From assembly GCA_013202185.1 (NCBI GenBank), contig JABMSA010000270.1, positions 1 through 49,483 of the forward strand: a DNA stretch of 49,483 bases. The letters are read 5' to 3'. The translations under genes were made by a program, and so were the position numbers. The notes below the pieces were generated by a model. That model had not been told where the DNA came from. It saw nothing but the letters and a program-made list of their open reading frames with translations, and ran no database searches. The DNA comes from Planctomycetota bacterium (GTDB taxonomy: Bacteria > Planctomycetota > PUPC01 > JABMSA01). Shown in pieces: positions 1 through 9,148 of the stretch. Positions within the stretch are counted from its first letter, which is position 1. Each line of letters starts with the position of its first letter.

Positions 1-762
1 AACGTATGGTGCGCGGCCGGCAAGGGCACGTTCGGCACCGATGAGATTGTGGGCAGGATAGAAGCGACGGGGCTTGCGGGCGTGGTATCGCATCGCAGGC
101 TGATTGTGCCTCAGCTCGGCGCGCCCGGCGTTGCGGCGCACGATGTCAAGAAGCGAAGCGGCTTTCGCGTGGTCTATGGACCGGTGCGGGCCGCCGACCT
201 CCGCGCTTTCCTCGAGGCCGGAATGCGGGCCACGCCGGAGATGCGGCGGGTGCGTTTTGGCCTATGGGACAGGTTCGCAGTCATTCCGGTGGAATTGGTA
301 CAGGGATTTCGATATGCGATTGTGCTTGCGGTTTGCCTGTTCTTTCTCGGCGGGCTCAGCCGCAGCGGATACGACTGGGCGCTCGCGGCGTCGGACGGCC
401 TGCGGGCGGGGCTGCTGGTGCTTGTGTCATACATCGGAGGCGCCGCTCTTGCGCCGATGTTGCTTCCGTGGCTGCCCGGAAGGGCTTTCTCGGCGAAGGG
501 CGCGGCGGTCGGATTGCCGCTGGCGGCGTGCGTGGCTGCTCTTGCAGTGGTGCCGCTGGAGTCGCTCGGGGGGAAGATGGAGTTGGCCGGTTGGTTCCTG
601 CTGATGCCTGCCATCGCGGCGTTTTTCGCGATGAATTTCACGGGCGCGTCGACCTATGCCTCTCGCTCGGGAGTTGAAAAGGAGATGCGTTTCGCGGTTC
701 CGGCGCAGCTTGCAGTGGGCCTGATCGGCCTGGGATTGTGGCTTGCGGGCAGATTCGTTTGA
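1..762 (+). CDS. hgcA: HgcA, corrinoid protein of mercury methylation (3' part, 5' end outside window)
   Basis: Open reading frame running in from the left edge; 253 codons are visible before the stop. It opens with NVWCAAGKGTFGTDE, the HgcA cap-helix signature N(V/I)WCA(A/S)GK, whose cysteine ligates the corrinoid cobalt. After about 85 soluble residues comes a hydrophobic C-terminal half with four or five membrane segments, starting around visible residue 80 (AVIPVELVQGFRYAIVLAV). This soluble corrinoid domain plus membrane domain is the HgcA architecture, whereas the related acetyl-CoA pathway protein CdhD/AcsC lacks the membrane domain. HgcA transfers a methyl group from its corrinoid to Hg(II), giving methylmercury. 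hgcB follows 54 bp downstream, as in known hgcAB pairs. The start codon and most of the corrinoid domain lie outside the window. Confidence 0.95.
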   Translation, partial: NVWCAAGKGTFGTDEIVGRIEATGLAGVVSHRRLIVPQLGAPGVAAHDVKKRSGFRVVYGPVRAADLRAFLEAGMRATPEMRRVRFGLWDRFAVIPVELVQGFRYAIVLAVCLFFLGGLSRSGYDWALAASDGLRAGLLVLVSYIGGAALAPMLLPWLPGRAFSAKGAAVGLPLAACVAALAVVPLESLGGKMELAGWFLLMPAIAAFFAMNFTGASTYASRSGVEKEMRFAVPAQLAVGLIGLGLWLAGRFV

Positions 763-816
763 GGCGCTTACTCCAGGTGGCCGCCGCGAATGCGCGCCCG
801 ATGACAAGAAAGGTCA

Positions 817-1110
817 ATGGCTATGGCTAAGTACCTTCCAAATGTCGTAACGCTGCAGCTCGACGCCGATGCGTGCGTTGGCTGCGAAATGTGCATCGTC
901 GTTTGTCCTCATTCCGTCTTCGCCGTCGAGGGGGGCAAGGCGCGCGTGATCGACCGAGACGCCTGCATGGAATGCGGAGCCTGCGCCGGAAACTGCCCGG
1001 TGGGCGCCATACGCGTGGACGCCGGCGTCGGATGCGCCATGGCGGTTGTTTCACGTTTTTTCGGCGCCAAGAATAATTGCTGCAGCGAAGAATCGGATTG
1101 CTGCGGATGA
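817..1110 (+). CDS. hgcB: HgcB, 2[4Fe-4S] ferredoxin partner of HgcA
   Basis: A 97-residue ferredoxin with two four-cysteine motifs, C20-C23-C26-C30 and C50-C53-C56-C60. The second is CMECGACAGNC, which contains the HgcB-specific CMECGAC signature. The C-terminal tail has Cys73 and two vicinal pairs, Cys88-Cys89 and Cys95-Cys96; paired terminal cysteines are typical of HgcB and may bind mercury. The role known for the family is to reduce the HgcA corrinoid to Co(I) for a new methylation round. A purine-rich AAGAAAGG lies just before the ATG at 817; a second in-frame ATG at 823 is possible. It lies directly behind hgcA and is very probably cotranscribed. Confidence 0.95.
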   Translation: MAMAKYLPNVVTLQLDADACVGCEMCIVVCPHSVFAVEGGKARVIDRDACMECGACAGNCPVGAIRVDAGVGCAMAVVSRFFGAKNNCCSEESDCCG

Positions 1111-1167
1111 CCTTCGTGTCGTGTACTCGCACCTGCCAGTTGAATTGCCCCAAACCGGCATTCCCTC

Positions 1168-1195
1168 TTGATTCAGCCGCCAACACGCCTATACT
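1168..1195 (+). promoter_or_regulatory. Predicted sigma70-type promoter of the M16 peptidase gene
   Basis: TTGATT (1168-1173) and TATACT (1190-1195) are separated by 16 bp, in the gap after hgcB. A perfect 6-bp inverted repeat GGCACG-ACT-CGTGCC (1209-1223) falls just after the expected start point. The GTG start at 1267 follows 71 bp downstream and has an AAGG ribosome site. This suggests the peptidase is transcribed separately from hgcAB. Confidence 0.5.
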
Positions 1196-1266
1196 TATGC
1201 TGCTATGCGGCACGACTCGTGCCCAGTATTCGTCCGCTTTTTCCATGACACGAAGGAAATCATCCA

Positions 1267-3834
1267 GTGACGCAACCAGTGGTTGAAACAATCCTCGACA
1301 ACGGCCTGAAGGTGCTCACCTGCGAAGATCACGATGTGCCGGTGGTGTCGTTTTGGGTGTGGTATCGCGTGGGATCGCGCAACGAACGCCCCGGTATCAC
1401 GGGCGCCTCGCATCTTGTCGAGCACATGCTTTTCAAGTCGGGCAGGGGCGACACCAACAACGACATTTTCAGGAAGGTTGCGCGGGTGGGCGGCATCAAC
1501 AACGCGTTCACGTCGCGCGATTTCACCGCGTATTTCGAGACACTGCCGTCGCGACATCTCGACCTGGCGCTGCGCATCGAGCGCAAGAGGCTGGAGTACC
1601 CGATCAGCAAGGCCGATTTCGAGTCCGAGCGAACGGTGGTGCTGTCGGAGAAAGACGGCTCCGAGAACCACCCGCATACGCTGCTCCGCAAGGCGCTCGA
1701 TGCGAAAGCTTTTCGCAAGCATCCTTACGGGCGGCCGATCATCGGCACGCGGAAGGACCTGACAACCCTAACGAGCGCCGACCTGCGCAAGTATTTCAGG
1801 CGGCATTACAGGCCCAACTGCACGGTGATCGTGGCCGTGGGCGATTTCGACACGGCAAAGCTGCTGCGAAGGCTCGAGAAGCAGTGGGGTAATCTGCGGG
1901 GCGGCGCCCGGCCGGGCAAGGTGGTCGCCGAGCCCGGACAGCGAAAGGAGCGGCGTGTGACTGTGAGGCGGCGCGGCGGCGCGGCTTACATCGAGGTGCT
2001 GTGCAAGGGGCCGGGCGGCGACAGCCCCGACGCTTTTCCCCTGCTCGTGGCCGATGCACTCCTGGGCGGATCGAAGTCTTACATCGGCGACAACGCCACC
2101 GGCTACCGTACGTCGAGGCTCTACAAGGCGCTCGTCACTACCGGCCTTGCATCGAGCGCTCACTCGTCGTTCCATCCGTCAATCGATTCTTTTGGCGTGT
2201 CTGTTGGTGCAACTGCAATCGACGCGGGGCGGCAGGCGAAGCTCGAGCGCACCGTGCTGCGTGAGCTGGAGCGCCTGGCAGGCAAGCGCCCGGCTGATGA
2301 GGAAGTGCAAACGGCCGTCACGCAGCTCCTCGCGTCGCACGCGTACGCAAGCGAAAGCGTAACTCACAGGGCGATGATGCTCGGCTACGCGGAGATTGTC
2401 CACACTCACAAGCTCCTCGACGACTACGCCGACAATATCCGCGCCGTGACCGGGGCCGACGTGCAGCGGGCGGCGGAACGCTACCTGTTGCCGAGCAACC
2501 GGACGATCGGCTGGTTCATCCCCACCGAGCCGTCGTACGCGCCGGAGGCGCCGGTGGAGGCGGGCCCGGAGGTTTTCGCCGTCACCGGATTCAAGGCCGC
2601 GGCGAGGGTTGTTACCGAGAACGGTGCAGCCGTCCTCGCGGCGCGGAACTCCGCGTCGCACAGCGTTATCGTTTACGGCTCGATGCCGGGCGGCCCGGTG
2701 TATGACACGGAGCGCAAGGCGGGGCTTGCCGGCCTCACGGCCACCGCCACGATGCGCGGCACAAAGAAGAGATCGTACGAGGAGATTTTCGGCCTGGTGG
2801 ATTCCGTGGGCGCGTCTCTCTCCGTTTCGGCGAGCCTGCACAACGTGAGCTTTCACTTGAAGTGCCTGGCAGACCACTGGCCGGCGCTCCTCGAGCTTAT
2901 GCTCGAGGTGCTGCGGCAGCCGAGCTTCCCGCCCGAGCACGTGGAGCTGATCCGGAATCAGTATCTCACCTATCTCAGCCAGGTGGCAGACTCGCCGCAG
3001 CACGTGGCGGGCCGCGAACTCAATCATTTGATCTATCCGCCGGGTCACCCTTACCATCACTATCCCAACGGGTATTCGCAAAGTGTCGGGGGCCTCACGT
3101 GCGACGACCTGCGGAGGTTCCACTCGAGGCATTATTCACCCAACGGCTCAATCTTCTGCGTGGTGGGCGACGTGGAGGCGGACGCGGCAGCCCGCAATAC
3201 GGCGCGCCTCATCGAAAAGTGGCGCAAGAAACGCAAAACACCAATGCTCGATCTCACAGCCCAGCGACGCTCCGCCCCGCAGAAAAAAGTAGTGATAATG
3301 AAGGAGAAGCCGCAGGCCGAGATCGCGCTCGGCTTCAAGGCGCCGGCGAGAACTCACCCCGATTTCACATCGCTGCAGCACCTGACGCACATCATAGGCG
3401 GCCTCGGGCTGATGGGCCGCCTTGGACGCAACATCCGCGAAGAACAGGGAATGGCCTACTACGTTTATGCTTCCTATTCGCCGTCGATGGGCGAATGCCC
3501 GTGGTCGATCCACGCCGGCGTGAATCCGAAGAACATCGACAGAACCATCGAGAGCATCCTCGACGAGCTGCACAAAATCCGCAGCCGGAAGGTAACGGCC
3601 GGCGAGCTGAACGACAGCAAGGGCTTCCTCACCGGCATACTTCCTCTGAAGCTCGAGACGAACGAGGGCCGCGCCGCAGCGATGCACGCCATCGAGTATT
3701 ACGGCCTGGGCGACGATTACCTCGACCGATACGAGCAGATCATAAGGTCGGTGACGGCCGGCGATATTCTCGAGGCGGCGAAGAGCCACATTGATATCGA
3801 CGGCTATTCGGCGGTCGTGGTACGGCCGGAGTGA
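1267..3834 (+). CDS. M16-family zinc metallopeptidase, two-domain (insulinase/PqqL-like)
   Basis: 855 residues with two M16 repeats. The N-terminal repeat carries the inverted zinc motif HLVEH (His49, Glu52, His53), and a candidate third zinc ligand is Glu128 in ERTVVLSEKD. The second repeat begins near residue 450 and lacks HxxEH, so it is probably the inactive partner lobe that closes over the substrate. No clear signal peptide is visible, so the protein may be cytoplasmic, unlike periplasmic PqqL-type enzymes. The GTG start at 1267 is preceded by AAGGAA at a suitable distance. Role is probably general peptide degradation or processing; nothing links it functionally to hgcAB or to the convergent formate dehydrogenase operon. 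Confidence 0.88.
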   Translation: MTQPVVETILDNGLKVLTCEDHDVPVVSFWVWYRVGSRNERPGITGASHLVEHMLFKSGRGDTNNDIFRKVARVGGINNAFTSRDFTAYFETLPSRHLDLALRIERKRLEYPISKADFESERTVVLSEKDGSENHPHTLLRKALDAKAFRKHPYGRPIIGTRKDLTTLTSADLRKYFRRHYRPNCTVIVAVGDFDTAKLLRRLEKQWGNLRGGARPGKVVAEPGQRKERRVTVRRRGGAAYIEVLCKGPGGDSPDAFPLLVADALLGGSKSYIGDNATGYRTSRLYKALVTTGLASSAHSSFHPSIDSFGVSVGATAIDAGRQAKLERTVLRELERLAGKRPADEEVQTAVTQLLASHAYASESVTHRAMMLGYAEIVHTHKLLDDYADNIRAVTGADVQRAAERYLLPSNRTIGWFIPTEPSYAPEAPVEAGPEVFAVTGFKAAARVVTENGAAVLAARNSASHSVIVYGSMPGGPVYDTERKAGLAGLTATATMRGTKKRSYEEIFGLVDSVGASLSVSASLHNVSFHLKCLADHWPALLELMLEVLRQPSFPPEHVELIRNQYLTYLSQVADSPQHVAGRELNHLIYPPGHPYHHYPNGYSQSVGGLTCDDLRRFHSRHYSPNGSIFCVVGDVEADAAARNTARLIEKWRKKRKTPMLDLTAQRRSAPQKKVVIMKEKPQAEIALGFKAPARTHPDFTSLQHLTHIIGGLGLMGRLGRNIREEQGMAYYVYASYSPSMGECPWSIHAGVNPKNIDRTIESILDELHKIRSRKVTAGELNDSKGFLTGILPLKLETNEGRAAAMHAIEYYGLGDDYLDRYEQIIRSVTAGDILEAAKSHIDIDGYSAVVVRPE

Positions 3835-3856
3835 CGGAAGACGCGTGCAGGCAAAT

Positions 3857-3876
3857 GCAGCGCCGCCGGCCGCTGC
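3857..3876. terminator. Possible bidirectional terminator hairpin between convergent genes
   Basis: GCAGCG (3857-3862) and CGCTGC (3871-3876) form a 6-bp stem with an 8-base GC-rich loop in the 49-bp gap between the convergent peptidase and fdhA stops. On the plus strand it is followed shortly by TTCTTATT. There is no long T tract, so the call is weak. Confidence 0.3.
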
Positions 3877-3883
3877 GCCGTTC

Positions 3884-6580
3884 TTATTCGGCCTTGCTTA
3901 TCCGGGCGGCGCAGATTTTGTATTCCGGGATTTTCGACACGGGATCGAGCGCGTCGTTTGTGAGCCGATTGGCGGCCGCCTCGACGAAATGGAAGGGAAT
4001 GTAAAGGAGGCCCTGGCTGACGGTATCGGTGACTGTGGCGTGGGTGTCGATTGTTCCTCGCCTGGTTTCGACACGCACCTTGTCGCCTGTCCTCACGTCG
4101 ATCCTCTCGGCGTCGGCCGGATTCACCTCGACCTCACCGCGGGGCGCGATTCCGTCGAGCACGGTGCACCTGCGGGTCATGCTGCCCGAGTGAAAATGCT
4201 CGAGCATGCGCCCGGTGCTCAGGCACATTGGGTATTCGCTGTCGGGCTCCTCGGCCGACGGTTTGTATTGCAGCGGCGTGAGCAGCCCCTTGCCGCGCAC
4301 GAACTTGTCGACGTGGAGGATCGGCGTGCCGGGGTGGTCTTCGGTGGGGCACGGCCAGCGGAGGCCGTTTGGCTCGAGCCGCTCGTAGGTCATTCCGTGA
4401 TACGACGGTGTGAGGCGCTTGATTTCATCGAAGAGCGCCGCAGGCGTGCGCGGAAACGTTTCGTGTCCGAGCCGCGCGGCGATATCGGCGATGATTTCGT
4501 AGTCCTGCCGGGTGCCCTTGGGCGGGGTGAGCGCCGCCCGGCCTACCTGCACCCGCCGCTCGGTGTTCGTGTATGTGCCGGTCTTTTCGGCAAATGCAGC
4601 CGCCGGCAGAACGACGTCGGCCATTTGGGCGGTTTCGGTCAGGAAGATGTCTTGCACTATCAGGAGGTCGAGTTTTTTTAGTTGCTTTTCGACGTGGTTG
4701 AGGTTGGCGTCGGACATCATGGGGTTTTCGCCCATGACGTATAGTGCCTTGATGTCGTCGCCGCAGGCCTCGATCATCGTGGTTACGGTGTGGCCGATTT
4801 CGGTGTGCATCTGATCGGCGTCGATGCCCCAGTGCTCGGCGAATTTGTTCCGGATGGTTTCGTCGGTTACCTTCTGGTATCCGCTGAAGACGTTGGGCAG
4901 TGCGCCCATGTCGCAGGCTCCCTGGACGTTTGACTGCCCGCGCAGCGGATTAACGCCCCCGCCTTCCACGCCGAGGTTGCCCGTGATCATCGCCAGGTTG
5001 GCGCAGGCCTTCACGTTGTCGGTGCCGTGTGTGTGCTGGGTGATGCCCATGCTGAAATATAATGCGCCGACGCCGCCCGTGGCGTAAAGCTTTGCGATGC
5101 TGTGGAGATCGTCTTTCGAAATGCCGCTCAGCTCTTCCACCTTTTCGGGCGTGAAGAACTCGAGGCTCGCGCGGTACTCGCCCCAGCCTTCGCAGCGTTC
5201 GTCGATGTAGGCTTGGTTGTGCCAGCCTTCGTTTATGATGATTCGCTGCACGCCCATCAGCCACGCAACGTCGGATCCGTTCCTCTGCCGCAGGTGGAGG
5301 TGGGCTATCTTGGCGAGGTCGGTTTTGCGGGGGTCGACTACGATGAGCCTGACGCCGTGCTGTTTGACCGCGTGCTTTATCATTCCGCCGAAGACCGGAT
5401 GGCACCAGGTGGTGTTGCTGCCGGTTACGAGTATGACGTCGGACTTTTGCGCTTCCTGCATGCTGTTGGTCATGGCGCCTGAGCCGAGCGTTGTGGCGAG
5501 GCCGGCGACCGTTGAGCTGTGGCACAGGCGTGCGCAGTGGTCCACATTGTTCGTGCCGATCACGGCCCGTGCGAAGCGCATCATAGCGAAGTTTTCTTCG
5601 TTTGTGGTCTTGGCCGAGCTGAAGCATCCGACGGCTCCGGGGCCGTGCTCTTGCTTTACCTGCTGCAGGCGGGCCGCCGCGAACTCGAGAGCTTCATCCC
5701 AGGTTGCTTCTTCGAGCTTGCCGTTTTTGCGGATCATCGGCGTGGTGAGGCGGTCGGGCCGGTTGAGGTAGTCCAGGCCGAAGCGCCCTTTCACGCAAAG
5801 CATTCCTTTGTTTGGAAGGTTGTCGCAGTTTTCCTCGACGGCCGTGGCCCAGAGGTACTCGTTGTCTCTTACGGCGATCTCCATCACGCAGCCGACTCCG
5901 CAGTATGGGCAAATCACCCTCTTTTTTTCGACCTCCCAGTTGCGTGCTTTGCCTTTGGATGTCTTGAAGGTGAGCGCCCCAACGGGGCAAACCTGCACGC
6001 ATTCGCCGCATTGCACGCAGGATGAATCGCCCATCGGCTTGTTGTTGTCGCACACGATGCGCACGTCGTCGCCCCGCCATCCGAAATCGAGCACCTCGTG
6101 CATTACGTTGTTGTTGCACGAGGCAACGCAGCGTCCGCAGAGAATACACTTGTCGAGATCGCGAACGATTCCTTCGGCGGAGAGGTCGGGCTGGAGGTCG
6201 GTGGTTTCCATGAGGAACTTGGGTTTCTCGATGCCGAGCTTGTAGGCCATGTCCTGCAATTCGCAATCGCCGTTAGATTCGCAGGCGAGGCAGTTGTGCT
6301 TGCCGCCCGCGAGCAGCAGCTCGACGACCGTCCGGCGGGTGTTCATCACGGCGGGTGTATCGGTTCTGATGACCATGGCGTGCTGCACTTCGAGCACGCA
6401 CGCTGCCTTGAGGCCGCGAATTCCTTCGGCTTCGACTACGCATGCCCGGCATCGGCCGGCGCGGCCGGTGCGCGCGTGGTAGCAGAGCGTTGGGATGTAA
6501 ATGCCGTTGGCGCGGGCGACGTCGAGAACGGTTTGCCCGGGCTGGGCATCGTAGTCCGTTCCATCGATATTGATCTTCAC
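3884..6580 (-). CDS. fdhA: Formate dehydrogenase catalytic subunit with NuoG-like N-terminus (Mo/W, Fe-S)
   Basis: 898 residues, oxidising formate to CO2. Domains in order: [2Fe-2S] domain (Cys33, 44, 47, 61); a His/Cys-ligated cluster (His95, Cys97, 100, 106); two ferredoxin-type [4Fe-4S] motifs (Cys145-155 and Cys188-198); then the molybdopterin domain with its own CPYCGVGC cluster near residue 224. Cys353 in DHCARLCHSS occupies the Mo/W-ligand position, so this is the cysteine rather than the selenocysteine form. No Tat signal is seen, so it should be cytoplasmic. The GTG at 6580 is chosen because AGGAAAGG lies 8 bases upstream and the conserved sequence begins there. It is last in an operon with nuoE- and nuoF-like genes, which indicates an NAD-linked, possibly electron-bifurcating, complex. 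Confidence 0.9.
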   Translation of the reverse strand: MKINIDGTDYDAQPGQTVLDVARANGIYIPTLCYHARTGRAGRCRACVVEAEGIRGLKAACVLEVQHAMVIRTDTPAVMNTRRTVVELLLAGGKHNCLACESNGDCELQDMAYKLGIEKPKFLMETTDLQPDLSAEGIVRDLDKCILCGRCVASCNNNVMHEVLDFGWRGDDVRIVCDNNKPMGDSSCVQCGECVQVCPVGALTFKTSKGKARNWEVEKKRVICPYCGVGCVMEIAVRDNEYLWATAVEENCDNLPNKGMLCVKGRFGLDYLNRPDRLTTPMIRKNGKLEEATWDEALEFAAARLQQVKQEHGPGAVGCFSSAKTTNEENFAMMRFARAVIGTNNVDHCARLCHSSTVAGLATTLGSGAMTNSMQEAQKSDVILVTGSNTTWCHPVFGGMIKHAVKQHGVRLIVVDPRKTDLAKIAHLHLRQRNGSDVAWLMGVQRIIINEGWHNQAYIDERCEGWGEYRASLEFFTPEKVEELSGISKDDLHSIAKLYATGGVGALYFSMGITQHTHGTDNVKACANLAMITGNLGVEGGGVNPLRGQSNVQGACDMGALPNVFSGYQKVTDETIRNKFAEHWGIDADQMHTEIGHTVTTMIEACGDDIKALYVMGENPMMSDANLNHVEKQLKKLDLLIVQDIFLTETAQMADVVLPAAAFAEKTGTYTNTERRVQVGRAALTPPKGTRQDYEIIADIAARLGHETFPRTPAALFDEIKRLTPSYHGMTYERLEPNGLRWPCPTEDHPGTPILHVDKFVRGKGLLTPLQYKPSAEEPDSEYPMCLSTGRMLEHFHSGSMTRRCTVLDGIAPRGEVEVNPADAERIDVRTGDKVRVETRRGTIDTHATVTDTVSQGLLYIPFHFVEAAANRLTNDALDPVSKIPEYKICAARISKAE

Positions 6581-6603
6581 ATCAGGGCCTTTCCTGCGTA
6601 GAC

Positions 6604-8418
6604 TTATCGGGCGCCGGCGCACTCGGCGGCCGCCCGGATAATCGCGCCGGTATTGCACTTTTCAATGCACGTTCCGCATTGGATGCAGTCTTCCTGGCGG
6701 ATGGTATGCGGTTCCTTTTTCTCGCCTTCTATGCACTCGGCGGGGCAGGCCTTTGCGCATGCAGTGCAGCCGATGCATTTTTCGGCGACGATGCGATAGA
6801 TCATCTTGCCGCCGTATGCGAGGTCGTCGTATTCTTTGCGGTACCATCTGAGCGTCGAGAGTATGGGGTTTGGTGCGGTTTTGCCGAGCCCGCAGAGCGA
6901 GCCGTCCTTCACGCACTGCCCGAGCGTTTGGAGTTCGTCGATGTCTTCCGGGCCGCCGGCGCCGGCGAGGAGCTTGTCGAGCAGTTGGAGCAGGCGCTTT
7001 GTGCCGAGCCGGCAGAGCGTGCACTTGCCGCAGGATTCATCGCAGGTGAATTGGAGGTAGAATCGGGCGATGCCGATCATCGAGGTGTCTTCGTCCATGA
7101 CGATCATGCCGCCTGAGCCCATCATCGATCCGAGCTCGATGAGGTTGTCGTAGTCGATTGGCGTATCGAACTTTTCGGATGGAATGCAGCCTCCGGAGGG
7201 GCCGCCGGTCTGCACGGCTTTCACGGGCTTGCCGCTGCGTGAGCCGCCGCCGAGATCATGGATTATCTCGTTGAGCGTGGTGCCCATCGGCACTTCGACC
7301 AGCCCAACGTTCTTGACGTTTCCGGCCAGTGCAAAGACCTTCGTGCCGGGGCTGTTTTCTGTGCCGATGGATCGGAACCAGTCGCTACCCTTTTCGAGGA
7401 TCGGGACAATATTCGCAAAGGTTTCGACGTTGTTGACGACCGTGGGCTTGCCCCAGAGCCCGGCCTGTGCCGGGAATGGCGGCTTGACGGTTGGCTGGCC
7501 TCTTGATCCTTCGATGGAGCGCAGCAGGGCGGTTTCTTCGCCGCACACAAACGCACCTGCTCCAAACTTCATCTTGAGATCGAATGAGAAATCGCTGCCG
7601 AGAATGTTGGCGCCCAGCAGGCCGTGTTGGCGGGCGCGCTCGACGGCGACGCGCAGGTGGTGGATGGCCAGCGGGTATTCTGCCCGCACATAAATGAAGC
7701 CCTTGTTCGCGCCGACGGCGTAACCGGCTATGGCCATTGCCTCGATCACGGAGTATGGATCGCCTTCGAGGATGGATCGATCCATGAACGCGCCGGGGTC
7801 GCCTTCGTCGGCGTTGCACACTATGTATTTTGGCGAGCCCTCGGCTTTGCGTGCGGCCGCCCACTTGATGCCGGTAGGAAATCCTCCGCCTCCGCGCCCG
7901 CGCAGGCCCGAGGCCTTGACGGTTTCGATTATGTCTTCGGGGGGCTTGTCGAAGATCGCCGACGCGAGTTGCCGGTATCCGCCGGTTCTGATGTATTCGT
8001 CGATCTGTTCGGGATCGATCCGGCCGCAGTTGCGGAGGGCTATTCGCTCTTGCTTTGCGTATATGCCCATGCCGAGCGTGTATGGATGGGGAATCTTGGC
8101 GTTGGTGGCTACGGCCTCGATGATCTCGCGTGCGCGCCCGGGGTCTACGTCGCCGATTGTGACGCGCGGATGGCCGGGCTCTTCCACCTCGACGAGCGGC
8201 TCGGCGTGGCACAGCCCTACGCAGCCGGTCTTGACGATGCTCACGTTGTCCAGCCCGTGCTGCTGGGCTGCGTCGATGAGCGCCCGATATACTTCTTCGG
8301 CGCCGGACGCCCGCCCGCAGGTTGACATTCCGATGAGGATTTTCGTTGGCGCCGGCTCGCCGCCGCGCAGGTTGCCTGCATAAGCTTCAAGGTCCTGTCG
8401 CGAGGTGAATTTGATCAT
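6604..8418 (-). CDS. nuoF: NuoF/HydB-like flavoprotein subunit of the formate dehydrogenase complex
   Basis: 604 residues. An N-terminal thioredoxin-like [2Fe-2S] domain (CGRASG ... TGCVGLC) is followed by the NuoF core, with the FMN/NADH-binding glycine-rich stretch GLRGRGGGGFPTG and the C-terminal cluster motif ESCGKCTLCRLG. Two ferredoxin [4Fe-4S] motifs close the protein (CIGCTACAKACP and CIQCGTCIEKC). This three-part layout matches HndC/HydB of bifurcating hydrogenases and formate dehydrogenases rather than plain complex I NuoF. It should hold the NAD(P)H site. The ATG at 8418 has GGAGA eight bases upstream. Gaps of 43 bp to the nuoE-like gene and 23 bp to fdhA support one transcript. 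Whether it bifurcates electrons to ferredoxin cannot be read from sequence. Confidence 0.9.
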   Translation of the reverse strand: MIKFTSRQDLEAYAGNLRGGEPAPTKILIGMSTCGRASGAEEVYRALIDAAQQHGLDNVSIVKTGCVGLCHAEPLVEVEEPGHPRVTIGDVDPGRAREIIEAVATNAKIPHPYTLGMGIYAKQERIALRNCGRIDPEQIDEYIRTGGYRQLASAIFDKPPEDIIETVKASGLRGRGGGGFPTGIKWAAARKAEGSPKYIVCNADEGDPGAFMDRSILEGDPYSVIEAMAIAGYAVGANKGFIYVRAEYPLAIHHLRVAVERARQHGLLGANILGSDFSFDLKMKFGAGAFVCGEETALLRSIEGSRGQPTVKPPFPAQAGLWGKPTVVNNVETFANIVPILEKGSDWFRSIGTENSPGTKVFALAGNVKNVGLVEVPMGTTLNEIIHDLGGGSRSGKPVKAVQTGGPSGGCIPSEKFDTPIDYDNLIELGSMMGSGGMIVMDEDTSMIGIARFYLQFTCDESCGKCTLCRLGTKRLLQLLDKLLAGAGGPEDIDELQTLGQCVKDGSLCGLGKTAPNPILSTLRWYRKEYDDLAYGGKMIYRIVAEKCIGCTACAKACPAECIEGEKKEPHTIRQEDCIQCGTCIEKCNTGAIIRAAAECAGAR

Positions 8419-8461
8419 CGAAAGGTCTCCGGCGCTTCCGTTGTGGAAGTCCGAAAAATGG

Positions 8462-8962
8462 TCAGTTGTATTCAGCAATGATTTCGGCGGCTTGCTCGGG
8501 TGTGACCCTGCCGTATGTTTTGCCGTCGACTATCACGACCGGTGCGAGGCTGCACGCGCCCACGCAGCGAAGCGTTCCGAGGGAAAAGTTTTTGTCGGGC
8601 GTCACTTCTCCCATCTTTATGCCGAGGGTATCTTCGAACTGTTCTATTATCTTCTCGGCCCCTCGAACAAAGCAGGCCGTGCCCAGGCAGCAGTTGATCT
8701 GATGTTTGCCTCGCGGCTCGGCGGTGAAGTAATGATAGAATGATATTACGCCAAACACGCGGCCGAGCGGGAGCCTCAGTTTTTCGGCCACGAATTCCTG
8801 GACGTCCTCCGGCAGGTAGCCGAAGATTTCCTGTGCTTCGTGGAGCACCTCGATGAGCGCGGCTTGGCGTTCGTCGGGCTCGTGACCGAGCCCGAGGCCG
8901 TCGATGAATTCGGCGAGCCTTGCAAACTGTGCGGTTTCGGGTTCCGCTGTCTGCGGGTTCAT
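8462..8962 (-). CDS. nuoE: NuoE/HydC-like thioredoxin-fold [2Fe-2S] subunit
   Basis: 166 residues. A helical N-terminal part (PEDVQEFVAEKL) is followed by the thioredoxin-like ferredoxin domain with cysteines in CCLGTACFVRGA and LRCVGACSLAP, the usual NuoE [2Fe-2S] ligand pattern. It passes electrons between the FMN subunit and the rest of the complex. The ATG at 8962 is preferred over an upstream GTG at 8992 because AAAGGA precedes it and homology begins after it. It is first in the fdh operon, 72 bp from a good promoter. Confidence 0.9.
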   Translation of the reverse strand: MNPQTAEPETAQFARLAEFIDGLGLGHEPDERQAALIEVLHEAQEIFGYLPEDVQEFVAEKLRLPLGRVFGVISFYHYFTAEPRGKHQINCCLGTACFVRGAEKIIEQFEDTLGIKMGEVTPDKNFSLGTLRCVGACSLAPVVIVDGKTYGRVTPEQAAEIIAEYN

Positions 8963-9033
8963 AGCTGAGTTGTCCTTTGTTATCGGGCGCACAATGCGCG
9001 AGCGCGAAGAGCTGTTGCGCCGCAGAAGTTCAT

Positions 9034-9063
9034 ATTATAGTGCCTGCAAGGGCAAAGAATCAA
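9034..9063 (-). promoter_or_regulatory. Predicted sigma70-type promoter of the formate dehydrogenase operon
   Basis: On the minus strand TTGATT (9063-9058) and a perfect TATAAT (9039-9034) are spaced by 18 bp. The first gene of the operon starts at 8962. Just behind it, 9101-9120 holds an imperfect inverted repeat around GGGCT-TC-AGCCC, which may be part of the terminator of the upstream response-regulator gene ending at 9149. Confidence 0.55.
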
Positions 9064-9148
9064 GTGTACTCTTTGCCGGCAGTGTGTGCAGGCGTCATGG
9101 CCACGGGCTTCAGCCCCTGGCGCCCGATTCTTCGCTTGCGCCGGCGGC

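Noticed and set aside
2179..3132. 317-codon minus-strand ORF inside the M16 peptidase
   Set aside because: Arg-rich composition and no domain; the plus-strand frame is a full-length two-domain peptidase.
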